From: Rheinheimera sp. 1928-s
Lineage (GTDB): Bacteria > Pseudomonadota > Gammaproteobacteria > Enterobacterales > Alteromonadaceae
Assembly: GCF_029269265.1 (NCBI RefSeq)
Contig: NZ_JARIXP010000014.1
Span: forward strand, 1-45,661
Length of the DNA stretch: 45,661 nt
Reading direction: 5' to 3'
Under the pieces are notes generated by a model. That model worked only from the letters and a program-made list of their open reading frames with translations, searched no databases and was not told the origin of the DNA. Shown here piece after piece: positions 9,301 to 16,490 of this stretch; the first letter of the stretch is position 1, and every line of letters starts with the position of its first letter. The translations under genes were made by a program, and so were the position numbers.

Positions 9301-9363
9301 CAGCGGCTGGCCAGTGCCTGGGTATACGTTAATTGGATGGCGTGATGGATACACTTTAATCAT
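6349..9363 (-). CDS. J: Tail tip host-specificity protein, probable gpI-gpJ fusion
   Basis: A 1004-residue tail-tip protein in the lambda J position. Residues ~1-85 look like the ubiquitin/MoaD-like domain of gpI, and ~87-108 form one hydrophobic segment as in lambda I. The rest matches the J/TipJ pattern: E-P-I-R-E-V-L-G-R near 135, long beta-rich regions, and a C-terminal tail-tip core. A separate gpI gene is absent, so I read this as an I-J fusion. It would form the baseplate hub and help select the host receptor. Its ATG overlaps the NlpC gene stop by four bases. Unlike lambda J it is followed by a separate spike. Confidence 0.88.
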   Translation of the reverse strand: MIKVYPSRHPINVYPGTGQPLESHSVHFSITLADWLQRNVKNFDLAKPKHPISIDVNGITVEPADWAQYSVTPADDVRIYPVPRGIETAALMWISIAVLAVAVVYTLSAMPDALGGQEAGNQLNTSTAKANSVRLYEPIREVLGRDKVFPDYLVQPVTRFYGPRDVRTQMFLSVGIGQFSLPAGGKKIGSTPFSAFGDDVQHTVYPPGADVSADERSENWYLSPEVGSSKSATAGLDLGSPVEFSASSASGLALADRTISLVGNNASINTNWIVGTVIKLVTPNNYIVDALDGYSTISGPLDDVEPFVGMLVALATPTEDLELVVATYAPYIPPVPGVGGSPSSVLASAPPTTYDFETSSASWSITFNGMTRSLALIDNYISMSGLTSELTSQLAGMGLVAQSSAGNLQIIEPSSPYQGGVISQSGAPSAIFGTPTYSAGTASTGGTPEQLAKITLEYDNGTAFSGLPVGQLRLALGYRGDQFVITDIDDLTISLNRLTASGTVDSGWSGFANRTLLDFSLNAKASLSDNWIGPFVVCPEGEVIDRMEWDMFFPQGIIHVDKKGRDREYRAIVRVEWADVETGVWTGMTKVYKGMTRDGFGVTEYQDFPTPIRPMMRMRSIEYNDWSNSTDKVQWFGLRGRLLDRPTAYNDITSIAITVRTGDRLSAMSDRKVSLEAIKLYEDGENQSIYGAWRYICESAGLTLPELDAETVQYLQSQHYTPRGETFDYSFTKQVTVKEALQMVLGAGMSTLVLDDGLVSAVREGVQAPRGMLTPHDQESELKISFSAPGPDDYSGVDVKYIDPVTFSEEIVECRLPGLTALKVETVTLDGVKSRTRAWRIGMRKLMKYRLQRLTATTKTEMDALAYRYLDLLIMSNDIPGDQNISCLVEAIDISGGTAIVTVSEPLDWSFPAPRCYIRRQDGSLTSLLIPAEIDEYRLSLPAEFIDWKTDWSIEPPRLLFCSSSSVGYPMLIESIDPDENRRCSVKGLNYTPDLYQFDNSLPD

Positions 9364-9740
9364 GGGTAAAACTCCACCCGTAAAAACTTACGCTTAAAGC
9401 GGCCCAGCGGTACACAACTCACGTTCGTGCCAGGGTTGCACTCGAGTACTGCAAGCCCTGTTGGCGTATTCACCACAATACCTACATGCACCATCAAACT
9501 GGCTTTGTAGCAGCAGGCCACAGCACCTTCATAGGGTTCACATTGAGGTAAATTGGCAAGGTGGCTACTGGCGGCTTCGTGCATGCCGTTTTTTTTAGTC
9601 ACACCGTCAAAAATTGGCCAAGGCGGCAACTGCAGGTCTTCACGCACTGTAAGCACAATGCCGTAACAGTCAATTTCAGGCCAAACGCGGCCACCCTCAA
9701 CCCATTTTGCGCCGAGGTAGCTTTCAACATTCACCGTCAT
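9360..9740 (-). CDS. K: NlpC/P60 tail-tip peptidase (gpK-like)
   Basis: A 126-residue NlpC/P60 cysteine peptidase, much shorter than lambda K because the JAB/MPN half is missing. The nucleophile is Cys25 in P-E-I-D-C-Y-G-I-V and the catalytic His is His85 in V-H-V-G-I-V. The third polar residue is probably near Asn102. At the tail tip it would cut peptide cross-links in murein or process tail-tip components. It sits between the L-like and J genes and overlaps both by four bases, so it is translationally coupled. Confidence 0.85.
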   Translation of the reverse strand: MTVNVESYLGAKWVEGGRVWPEIDCYGIVLTVREDLQLPPWPIFDGVTKKNGMHEAASSHLANLPQCEPYEGAVACCYKASLMVHVGIVVNTPTGLAVLECNPGTNVSCVPLGRFKRKFLRVEFYP

Positions 9741-10219
9741 GATATATACCGTAAGCCCGGGTATTCGTTGGGGGTGTACAGCTTGCGTGGCCAGGCTGTA
9801 TCTAAAATATTCATGTAGCCGGCGACTATGTCTGCCTGCATTGGCGTCCAGTTGCCACCCTTTACTGTCAGGGTAAAAGGTCGCTCAGCTGGTGCGCTTA
9901 AATCGTGTTCTGTATACACACGTATAGTCACAAGGCCTGTGCGATTGCCTGCGATCATTTCGCGCAAATGGGTGCTTACAAGGCCCGTGATGTTACACAG
10001 TGCTATTTGCAAATCCTGAGTGCCATCAGCATTACGTGCTGGCTGAGCGACTTGCATTGGGTAGGCTTCAAAGGTTTTTATGCTGCCATCTTCCAGTGCT
10101 GCGGTCAGTTCGTCGTAGCCTTCAACCAGAAAGAAGTTTTTTACCCCGTCGTTGAACTCCAACGTGGTAAAAATCACCTCTGGGCCACCACTTACATACA
10201 GAGTGTCTAATACCGTCAT
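9737..10219 (-). CDS. Minor tail protein (gpL position, DUF1833-like)
   Basis: A 160-residue beta-rich protein in the lambda L position. The layout resembles the DUF1833 family of phage tail proteins: an N-terminal L-E-F-N-D-G segment, a central strand pair around residues 50-80, and a C-terminal M-Q-A-D-I-V-A-G-Y-M-N. No cysteine cluster like the one lambda L uses for an iron-sulfur centre is visible. It overlaps neighbours by four bases each side. Probably a tail-tip scaffold component. Confidence 0.75.
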   Translation of the reverse strand: MTVLDTLYVSGGPEVIFTTLEFNDGVKNFFLVEGYDELTAALEDGSIKTFEAYPMQVAQPARNADGTQDLQIALCNITGLVSTHLREMIAGNRTGLVTIRVYTEHDLSAPAERPFTLTVKGGNWTPMQADIVAGYMNILDTAWPRKLYTPNEYPGLRYIS

Positions 10220-10683
10220 GCCTCAGGCCACTCCCTGTTTAATGCCAAGTCGATCACGTTGTTGTAGCGTATTGCAGCTGGGTAATAGATGGCCCATGCC
10301 GGATCCACCATCGGCCGCTCCCATAGCTCTAAAGTGGCGGTAAAGCGCCAAAAGTTAGATACCAGCAAAGGGCCATCGTAAATATCAACAAAGCGGCATT
10401 TGTAGTGCTGAATACCCAAAGGGGTTTTCAGCTTCATGTAAAAGTAACTGGCGCCATCCTGCAAAACACCTGAATACCAGGCCTCAAACAGCTGAGCCTG
10501 TCCGGGTTGGGTGAACTGCCAGCTTACATCGACTTGCGTAGGTGTGTTTTTATAGCGGCGGCGCTGCTTTGCACGGCCACTTTCCATAGTGGTACGCATC
10601 AAAGGGCTTACTGGTGTTAATCCATAGCCGTCGCGCAGAGGGTACGGAAGCAAGTCGTGTGGGTATTCCGGCAAATCGGCCAT
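10216..10683 (-). CDS. Minor tail protein (gpM position)
   Basis: A 155-residue protein in the lambda M position, after the tape measure. It has R-R-R-Y and Q-V-D-V-S-W-Q-F-T segments and an F-Y-M-K-L-K strand, then W-R-F-T-A-T-L-E-L-W-E, a beta-sandwich pattern common in distal-tail proteins. It probably forms the junction between tail tube and tip. Its start overlaps the tape-measure stop (TAATG), showing coupling. Confidence 0.78.
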   Translation of the reverse strand: MADLPEYPHDLLPYPLRDGYGLTPVSPLMRTTMESGRAKQRRRYKNTPTQVDVSWQFTQPGQAQLFEAWYSGVLQDGASYFYMKLKTPLGIQHYKCRFVDIYDGPLLVSNFWRFTATLELWERPMVDPAWAIYYPAAIRYNNVIDLALNREWPEA

Positions 10684-13013
10684 TATTTCTTCCTTCTGCT
10701 AACCGACCAACCACCCTGCACCGCCTTACTCACATCACCGCGGCCAGTGGCTAAATCGCCGGATATTTTCTGGTAAGCCATAGCCGCACCGTCATTGGCC
10801 GCCTTTTTAATCAGCTGCAGGGTTTTATCGTCCGGGTTGCCGTTGATTGTCATTGGCATCGATATAGAAACACTATTCCTTGAGCCTGAGTTTAACTGTG
10901 TTGCTACATTAGCGTTCAAATCGTAACTATCGGTGTCTTCATCTATGCCACGCCGGATCCTATCTAGCTTGGTAACACCAATTCTGGCTGTCGCTGCGGC
11001 ATCAAATACAAACTCCTTACCATGCACAACACCAGCAACTTCGTTCACACCCTTGTTGCCTGTGTAGCCACCAGCCTGATAACCAGGTACCTGTGATTCT
11101 CTGACAGTAGCAAGCTGCACAGCACCAGCTGCTATTACTGCGCCTGATGCAACTAAGTTGAGCGGGAACGGGTTGTCACGATAAGCACGCATTGCACCCT
11201 GAGCGGTAGAAATAACGATATCCGCAATGGCAAAGGCTCGGCTTGCAGCAAACAAAGCTTTGTAAATGCCGCTCTGTTTACCTTTAAAATTCTCAGCAAT
11301 CGTTGCCAGATTGCCAAACATTGAGGCCGAATTACTGGTTATCAGCTGTGCGTTCTGCAGCTGATACATTTGTTTTTCGTCTTCCGCGCGTTTTTTTATG
11401 TCGAGTAAAAGATTTTCACCATACTCAGTAATGCCGCCGACTTGCTCATAGTATTTACGGACAATTTCAGCCTGTCGGTCGTAGTAACTTTGGATCTGAG
11501 CTTCTTCAGTCTCATAGTCCAGTCCTATCCATTTAACCTGCTCAAAATCTTGTTTTGCTTTGTCTGCGTAGGCCTGTTCGATGTCGAACATCCGATCTAA
11601 GCCGTCAGAAACCGCCTTAGTTTGCCGCTCTGCCAGCTCAGCTTTTTGCTTGTCGAGGTCAGCCAATTCTTTTTCAGAATATGCTTTTCGCATTTCCTCC
11701 AAAGTCTTATAGCCAAGTCGTGCAAGGCCCTGCTCGTCGACATACAGTTGCTGGATCTTTTCAAGGCGTTGCTTACTGGCCGTTTCAAGCTTTTCACGCT
11801 CACTGGCATACTGCAGATCCATTTGATCAAGCAGGGACTGTGACTGTTGCTTTCTGGCTTCAAGCTCAGACTTGGCCGTTGTTGTGTTAATAAAGCCGGT
11901 ACCAGCAGAGCTTTCACCGCCCTGAGCCTTCACCTCTGAACCTGAAGCCGCTGGCGCTTCGAAACCCCGCATTTCACGGTAACGTTTAGTATTGGCCTCT
12001 AATCTATTACCTACTTCGTCAATTTCAGCTTTTACTTCTTCAATGGCTTGCTGATTTGTAGTAAACCGACTCCAGTCAAAGCCGTATTTTTTGCCGTTTT
12101 GCAGGTCTTTCAGTTCGGCTTTTAATTCTTTGACGGCATCCTGATCGTTGAGGATGGCGTTGGCCAATCCGCTGTCTGTCAGAGGGTTTTCGCGCATTTT
12201 GTCAAACATCAACGCGACATCTTGCGCCCAATCAGCATAAAGATCGGCCATACCTTTTACTAAAGGTGTTGCTGAAATAAGAGCATTTCTCAGAGATGTA
12301 TCTACAATTTGGCTGGTTTCTTTGAGCTTTTTGTTAAGTTCTTCTGACTCTTTAATCATTGATTCAGAAAGGACGCCAGACGTAGTTTCCATGCTGTTCG
12401 CCAGGTCAATAAAACTCCGGCCATTGTCGTCTGTAATTTTGGATAAACGCTGGCCAGTATCACCAGCGATCTGCAGGAGGAACAAGTTGCGCTCTTGCTT
12501 ACTTTCGAGTGTGCCCAGCGCTTCGGTCATCTTAATGAACATTTCGTCTGGCGCCAATCCTCTAAATTCACGCACATCAATGTTCATTTTTTCGAACATG
12601 TCCACCGCTTCGCCGGTGCCAATCTCTGCCAGCTCTGTAATACGCTCAGAAACATCCTTCAGCATATCGCCGAATTCTTCCATAGGAACACCCATCTGCT
12701 CGGCAGCATAAGTGAGCTTTTGAAAACGCTCACTGTTTATGCCAAGCGATGCAGACAAGTTGTTCATCTGGGCTATTTCACGGTTTGCATCCATGATGGC
12801 CGTTGAAAGCCCGGTTGCCATACCGACCAAAGCCAGTCCGGCGCCACCAGCAAACGAAGCCATGTTTTTCAAACTTAATGACGACTTCAAAGAGCTGTCT
12901 TCAACTTCTTTTGCAAACTTTTTGGTGCTTTCAGAGGCTTCCCCAAATGCAGCACTATATTGGTCTGCATTGGCTTTCAGCATGAATACTAAGTCAGCTA
13001 TTTTGTTGGACAC
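10683..13013 (-). CDS. H: Tail tape measure protein (gpH-like)
   Basis: A 776-residue tape measure protein that sets tail length and is ejected with DNA. It has an N-terminal amphipathic helix, a Gly/Ala-rich hydrophobic segment (about 50-72), long charged coiled-coil stretches (about 80-250, 330-560), a second hydrophobic region (about 590-640), and the usual Gly/Ser/basic C-terminus. At about 3 residues per 4.5 angstrom it predicts a tail near 115 nm. The start codon is GTG, inside the end of the gpT frame (20-base overlap), as in lambda. Confidence 0.92.
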   Translation of the reverse strand: MSNKIADLVFMLKANADQYSAAFGEASESTKKFAKEVEDSSLKSSLSLKNMASFAGGAGLALVGMATGLSTAIMDANREIAQMNNLSASLGINSERFQKLTYAAEQMGVPMEEFGDMLKDVSERITELAEIGTGEAVDMFEKMNIDVREFRGLAPDEMFIKMTEALGTLESKQERNLFLLQIAGDTGQRLSKITDDNGRSFIDLANSMETTSGVLSESMIKESEELNKKLKETSQIVDTSLRNALISATPLVKGMADLYADWAQDVALMFDKMRENPLTDSGLANAILNDQDAVKELKAELKDLQNGKKYGFDWSRFTTNQQAIEEVKAEIDEVGNRLEANTKRYREMRGFEAPAASGSEVKAQGGESSAGTGFINTTTAKSELEARKQQSQSLLDQMDLQYASEREKLETASKQRLEKIQQLYVDEQGLARLGYKTLEEMRKAYSEKELADLDKQKAELAERQTKAVSDGLDRMFDIEQAYADKAKQDFEQVKWIGLDYETEEAQIQSYYDRQAEIVRKYYEQVGGITEYGENLLLDIKKRAEDEKQMYQLQNAQLITSNSASMFGNLATIAENFKGKQSGIYKALFAASRAFAIADIVISTAQGAMRAYRDNPFPLNLVASGAVIAAGAVQLATVRESQVPGYQAGGYTGNKGVNEVAGVVHGKEFVFDAAATARIGVTKLDRIRRGIDEDTDSYDLNANVATQLNSGSRNSVSISMPMTINGNPDDKTLQLIKKAANDGAAMAYQKISGDLATGRGDVSKAVQGGWSVSRRKK

Positions 13014-13670
13014 TCTGGATACCTTTCATCATTTGGTACATTTCTTCAGGGGTCTGCTCTATGACTTTGTGTCTGTCAAACAACCTGAAGTCAGCCGGGC
13101 TCAAACTCTGTGCGTTGGAGGACCTATTGTTGTTGTAATACATACTAATTAACTGGCTCATGTGTCGGTCAAAGATCTGAGCTGTAATGGGTGTTTCAAT
13201 CTCAAAGTACTGCTGCCATTCGCTGAACTGGCTTGCAGACAGTTGTGACAGCATGTGATCTACGTCCCTTTCACCGAGCAAAGCCGCTAATCTATATGCG
13301 TTTACTCGGTCTGGCTGGTTTCTGAGGTGGAGCCGGCTTGAGGCTTTCCCAGCAAGAACTCCAGTTCAGATAATTCACATGCAACATCAAAAATCTGCTG
13401 CATAGCTTTTCTGCTGAATAACTTTGGAATATCCCGCACCTGTTCTTCGGTGAAGGTAAGCTCACCATCTTCATTGCGAACACTGCGCTGGATGACCAAC
13501 GCGGTAATAGTAAGCTCGTGGCCGCGTGTGAAATCTTCTTTGGGTAAATCAAAGAACTGAGTCACTGTGTCGACCACCGCAACACGGTCTGAGGCTGCCA
13601 TTTCAAAAACCAGTACAGTCTTTGGTCCAACTGGTACCTCTTTGTTATTCAAGTACTGAGCTAAACCCAT
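12994..13670 (-). CDS. GT: Tail assembly chaperone gpGT, made by -1 frameshift
   Basis: The upstream frame (13670-13302, gpG) and the downstream frame (gpT part, 13281-12994) are joined by a -1 shift at GGGAAAG (13350-13344). After the shift the minus-one frame is open without a stop from 13344 down to 12994. It reads A-S-S-R-L-H-L-R-N-Q into L-G-E-R-D-V-D-H and gives a fusion of about 225 residues. In lambda the same slip yields gpGT, which recruits the tube protein to the tape measure while gpG coats it. The T part has no independent start (only a TTG in frame), which supports frameshift synthesis. Confidence 0.9.
13302..13670 (-). CDS. G: Tail assembly chaperone gpG
   Basis: A 122-residue tail chaperone between the tube gene and the tape measure. 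It is the major product of the G/T locus, ending at 13302 if ribosomes do not slip. The shared N-terminal domain (about 1-107) is acidic and helical, with P-K-L-F-S-R-K-A-M-Q-Q-I-F as a probable tape-measure-binding helix. It overlaps the gpV stop by 10 bases. Confidence 0.88.
   Translation of the reverse strand: MGLAQYLNNKEVPVGPKTVLVFEMAASDRVAVVDTVTQFFDLPKEDFTRGHELTITALVIQRSVRNEDGELTFTEEQVRDIPKLFSRKAMQQIFDVACELSELEFLLGKPQAGSTSETSQTE
13344..13350 (-). promoter_or_regulatory. Programmed -1 ribosomal frameshift site
   Basis: GGGAAAG on the minus strand is the same heptamer lambda uses at its G/T junction. Codons GGA-AAG can slip back to GGG-AAA with near-cognate pairing. It lies 14 codons before the gpG stop, and the new frame is open to the end of gpT. 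Confidence 0.93.
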
Positions 13671-14083
13671 GTGATATCCTCAATTTTACCGGAGAGTTTC
13701 AGCTTAATTTTGCGCTGAAGCTTTTTCTCGATCGGTATTTCAGTACTAACGCTGACCACAACAGCTTTGTACTGATGACCGGGTTTGGCCGTCAGCGGAT
13801 AACACAGCTGCTGTTCAACTTTGGTGTTTGTGTTAAATGCTGAAATTAAAGCGTCTAATCCGGGGTTAGCTGCATCCAGGTAGCGAATTGTAAGCTCTTG
13901 TTCACCTGGCTCACGCAAACCACCCTCGTGCTCCCGCCAATCGTTGTCTTCCTCACCGCCAAACGGAGTAACGTCTTCTGTCTCACGCGTTGGCATAATA
14001 GGCGTCATTGCAATTACATCTGCAACTTCTACAAAGGTTTCCCCTACTTTCAGTCGGTATTTCGTAAATTTGCCTAGCGACAT
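13661..14083 (-). CDS. V: Major tail tube protein (gpV-like)
   Basis: A 140-residue tail tube protein. It equals the tube domain of lambda V without the extra C-terminal Ig-like domain, which explains its shorter length. It shows the usual beta-sandwich layout, an acidic loop around 35-55 with P-F-G-G-E-E-D-N-D, and a C-terminal strand K-L-S-G-K-I-E-D. Hexameric rings stack to form the tail. It sits between gpU and gpG as in lambda. Confidence 0.87.
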   Translation of the reverse strand: MSLGKFTKYRLKVGETFVEVADVIAMTPIMPTRETEDVTPFGGEEDNDWREHEGGLREPGEQELTIRYLDAANPGLDALISAFNTNTKVEQQLCYPLTAKPGHQYKAVVVSVSTEIPIEKKLQRKIKLKLSGKIEDITWV

Positions 14084-14085
14084 GG

Positions 14086-14478
14086 CTATAGCTCCTTTTG
14101 GACAATAAAACGTTGTTCATAGACACCGATAAAACTATCCGGGTCATAAATGTATTCGTAATCAACGGGTAACCAAGTGCAACCTGCAAGCCCTTGATGG
14201 AGTTCAGTAAGCTCTAAAAGCTTTGCTGCCGCATCATCAAGATCATCAGCTGGGTTTTCGCGGGAATCAGTCCAGAGCTCGACTACTACCATGAACTGAT
14301 CGTCAGTCAGGTTGTGCCCCTGTTCAAACTGGCCCGTGTCTATGTAAAAGACAGCTAAAACCTCGCCTTGTACTGTGTCGATTTTCGATTCTTTAAAGTC
14401 GATCACTTTCAAATAATGAGGCTGTAGAAGTGTTTTTAAGGCTTTTCTGAAGGCTTTTCTGTGGTTGTAATCAGCCAT
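14086..14478 (-). CDS. U: Tail terminator protein (gpU-like)
   Basis: A 130-residue protein, nearly the length of lambda U (131), in the same place just before the tube gene. The family caps the finished tube as a hexamer and offers the surface for head joining. The mixed alpha/beta pattern fits: an N-terminal helix, a central F-M-V-V-V-E-L-W strand, and a closing Y-E-Q-R-F-I-V strand. Here it is separated from gpZ by a membrane moron and a terminator. Confidence 0.83.
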   Translation of the reverse strand: MADYNHRKAFRKALKTLLQPHYLKVIDFKESKIDTVQGEVLAVFYIDTGQFEQGHNLTDDQFMVVVELWTDSRENPADDLDDAAAKLLELTELHQGLAGCTWLPVDYEYIYDPDSFIGVYEQRFIVQKEL

Positions 14479-14510
14479 TATTCACCTTTCTTATCCGTTA
14501 ATTTCCGCCA

Positions 14511-14535
14511 TAAAAAAACCCGCCGAAGCGGGTTA
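14511..14535 (-). terminator. Rho-independent terminator after the moron gene
   Basis: On the minus strand AACCCGC-TTCG-GCGGGTT is followed by seven T residues (14518-14512 region). It ends the membrane-protein gene at 14567 but also lies inside the late transcript, before gpU. It shares its core with the hairpin at 6305-6330. Confidence 0.85.
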
Positions 14536-14566
14536 TTTTTGAACATTGACTATACCTATTACGACA

Positions 14567-14809
14567 TCAACTCTTTGCCATCATCGTCTTTAAAACTTCT
14601 ATACTTTTGTTGTGTTTGTAAACCATATGATCGCCGATACATATAGCCATAATCCAACACAAAATCGGCCCAACAACTGTGCTGAAAGTTAATACAGCAA
14701 CGAGAATAAGTAGCAGCGACGCTATTGGAGATGCGTATAACAAGCCCAAAGGCCCTAAGAACAGGGTAAAGAAAAACGAAATTATCCGGGATTTTTCAGT
14801 GAGGTCCAT
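14567..14809 (-). CDS. Small two-TM membrane protein, moron inside tail genes
   Basis: An 80-residue inner-membrane protein with two hydrophobic segments (about 10-30 and 33-58). The first contains F-L-G-P-L-G-L-L-Y, recalling TM2-domain small proteins. It interrupts the conserved Z-U order, has its own strong terminator, and is preceded by 100 AT-rich bases in which no clear -35/-10 pair stands out. These are the marks of a moron expressed from the prophage. Such small membrane proteins often block superinfection, but nothing here proves that. Confidence 0.75.
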   Translation of the reverse strand: MDLTEKSRIISFFFTLFLGPLGLLYASPIASLLLILVAVLTFSTVVGPILCWIMAICIGDHMVYKHNKSIEVLKTMMAKS

Positions 14810-14912
14810 TTCAATTCCTTATACTTACAGTCGTTTCAATTAAGAGAACATGACATAAAAACCAATTTGCTGTTTCATTTTTAGCCGATTTTTTCTCTTA
14901 AATCAAAACAAA

Positions 14913-15551
14913 CTACCTATTAGTTACCTTGCTTATCCTATATGCAAGTTCACGTAGCATTTGCTCTGGCAACTCAGTACCCACAGCTCTTTGAAACTGC
15001 TTTGTTGCCTGATTGGTTATGGTGTTATTAATTGGCACTGTAACCACTTCTATGGGGTATCGCTTGTCAGATAACCGCCGCAGTATTTGCCACTTGCCAG
15101 ATCTAAGTTGTTGCATAAAGACGTTATGGAAAACACGGCGACCAACCCGGATAGACGTTTGTCCGGAGATTTCGCGCTTTGCATACTGTCCATTTGCCGA
15201 TCTGGTTACTTCTGATGTCGTAGCCTTTCCTCTTTTTGCCAATTGCGTTCTGGCCACACCCAACCTTGACGCTGGTACATTGGTTCTAAACACACGAACC
15301 TGAGCTGCAGAGTTGTCCCCTACGTTTAGGTGACTTAATTTCAGCCGTTCCCGCATCAGCTTTACCGGCATTTTTTCTTCTTTTGCTGTTTCTCTTGCTG
15401 TGGCAGTGGAAGCCTTTAGAGCCAGCCGCTTTAAAATCCGGCGCTGAGCATAAATCAGTTGTTTGTTATTTAATTCTGACAGGATCCGCTGTGCCTTCTT
15501 TATCGCTTCATTGGTTTCAACTTCAATCAGTGGCGTCCAAGCTTTTGTCAT
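14913..15551 (-). CDS. Z: Minor tail protein Z (tail completion)
   Basis: A 212-residue protein of the lambda Z family, which finishes the head-proximal tail end. Highly basic, with an N-terminal helix rich in K/A/R and a C-terminal Y-P-I-E-V-V-T-V-P-I strand followed by a helix, as in the family. The start at 15551 is chosen because its ATG overlaps the FII-like stop (ATGA); an in-frame ATG seven codons upstream has no ribosome site. Confidence 0.85.
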   Translation of the reverse strand: MTKAWTPLIEVETNEAIKKAQRILSELNNKQLIYAQRRILKRLALKASTATARETAKEEKMPVKLMRERLKLSHLNVGDNSAAQVRVFRTNVPASRLGVARTQLAKRGKATTSEVTRSANGQYAKREISGQTSIRVGRRVFHNVFMQQLRSGKWQILRRLSDKRYPIEVVTVPINNTITNQATKQFQRAVGTELPEQMLRELAYRISKVTNR

Positions 15552-15838
15552 ACTGCCACCAGTATAATCCAATCGCTATCTGCTGGAATACAGCTCACTA
15601 CCGTCAGAACATCACCTGTCTTTTGCCGTGTTAACTGAGCTCGGCGATCAAGCTTCTGCGGCAATTGCGAACGGCTTACCTCTATTCGCATCTGCGCACT
15701 CATGGCTTGCTGAAACTCTAACGGGACGTCTTCCACCTTGCCTGTGAAGCTAAGCGAAGGCTGAGCACAAGAGATAAGCTCGCCAAACAGCTGGTTATCC
15801 AGCTGCTCGGCTTTGCTTAACAATTCGTCTATGTTCAT
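15548..15838 (-). CDS. Head-tail connector (gpFII-like)
   Basis: A 96-residue protein in the lambda FII position. The layout matches: an N-terminal helix, then strands around L-S-F-T-G-K-V-E and a late G-D-V-L-T-V plus W-I-I-L-V-A-V pair. In lambda FII forms the ring at the portal vertex that receives the tail. The ATG shares its A with the stop of the upstream gene (TGATG). No strong sequence signature, so the call leans on synteny. Confidence 0.72.
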   Translation of the reverse strand: MNIDELLSKAEQLDNQLFGELISCAQPSLSFTGKVEDVPLEFQQAMSAQMRIEVSRSQLPQKLDRRAQLTRQKTGDVLTVVSCIPADSDWIILVAV

Positions 15839-16425
15839 CACAGCAACACAGCGTATTTGCCAGCTACCAGGTCATTGGCCAGCGACTCTGGCACCGCTAC
15901 TGATTTGCTGTTGCCATCGATGTTGTAACGCTCCGTGCCATGGCTGCAGCGAATTGAGCACAGTGGCTTTATATTCACTAGCTTCACATCGCTATCAGCT
16001 GCAGCACCTGCGGCACCAGACGCTGAACCTTCACCAGCGGCAGCACCTTCGGTACCAGACTCTGAATCATCACCATCGGCAGCACCTTCGGTACCAGACT
16101 CTGAACCTTCACCATCGGCAGCACCTGCGGTATCAGACTCTGAGCTATCACCATCGTCAGCACCTTTGGTACCAGACGCTGAACCTTCACCATCGGCAGC
16201 ACCTGCGGTATCAGACTCTGAGCCATCACCAGCGGCAGCACCTTCGGTACCAGACTCTGAATCATCACCTTCAGCATTTTTTACAGGCAAGGCTTCAAGC
16301 TCTTTGATCCTTGCAACAAGTTCCTGCCTGTCTGTTGGGGGCTGTTCATCTAAACCACGAGACAATGCTAGCTCCGCGAAGTAAGGGAGCAATTCCTCTA
16401 ACGGAGTTGTTTTGCTAATTTTCAT
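15838..16425 (-). CDS. gpFI-like head protein with tandem 13-residue repeats
   Basis: A 195-residue protein in the lambda FI position, between capsid and FII. Residues ~1-55 are helical and include R-Q-E-L-V-A-R-I-K-E-L-E, like the start of lambda FI. The end (V-A-V-P-E-S-L-A-N-D-L) resembles the FI C-terminal domain, which binds the shell and stimulates packaging. Between them are seven tandem 13-residue acidic Gly/Ser/Ala units (consensus D-G-E-G-S-E-S-G-T-E-G-A-A), predicted disordered. Met17 of the longest frame (16425) is taken as the start because it has GGAAA upstream and begins the conserved part. Confidence 0.75.
   Translation of the reverse strand: MKISKTTPLEELLPYFAELALSRGLDEQPPTDRQELVARIKELEALPVKNAEGDDSESGTEGAAAGDGSESDTAGAADGEGSASGTKGADDGDSSESDTAGAADGEGSESGTEGAADGDDSESGTEGAAAGEGSASGAAGAAADSDVKLVNIKPLCSIRCSHGTERYNIDGNSKSVAVPESLANDLVAGKYAVLL
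16001..16273. repeat. Seven tandem 39-bp repeats inside the gpFI-like gene
   Basis: Seven imperfect units of 39 bp, each beginning GCAGCACC or a close variant on the plus strand, fill 273 bases exactly. Since 39 is a multiple of three, the units keep every frame open; this creates three false open frames around 15813-16384 on both strands. Copy number could change by slippage or recombination. Confidence 0.95.
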
Positions 16426-16490
16426 AAGATTTTCCAAGGGCCGACCGAAGCCAGCCAGTGACGGGTTAAACAATCAGAACGGCAAGTGAA

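Noticed and set aside
13292-13552. 86-residue frame overlapping gpG
   Set aside because: It is in the wrong frame for the -1 shift (it reads T-G-G, G-A-A, A-G-C) and is a shadow of gpG.
16001-16273. CRISPR-like repeat array
   Set aside because: The repeats are directly adjacent without spacers, are degenerate, and code for protein.
15813-16384. Three long open frames on both strands over the FI-like gene
   Set aside because: They are kept open only by the 39-bp repeat, which preserves all frames; they lack ribosome sites and break synteny.
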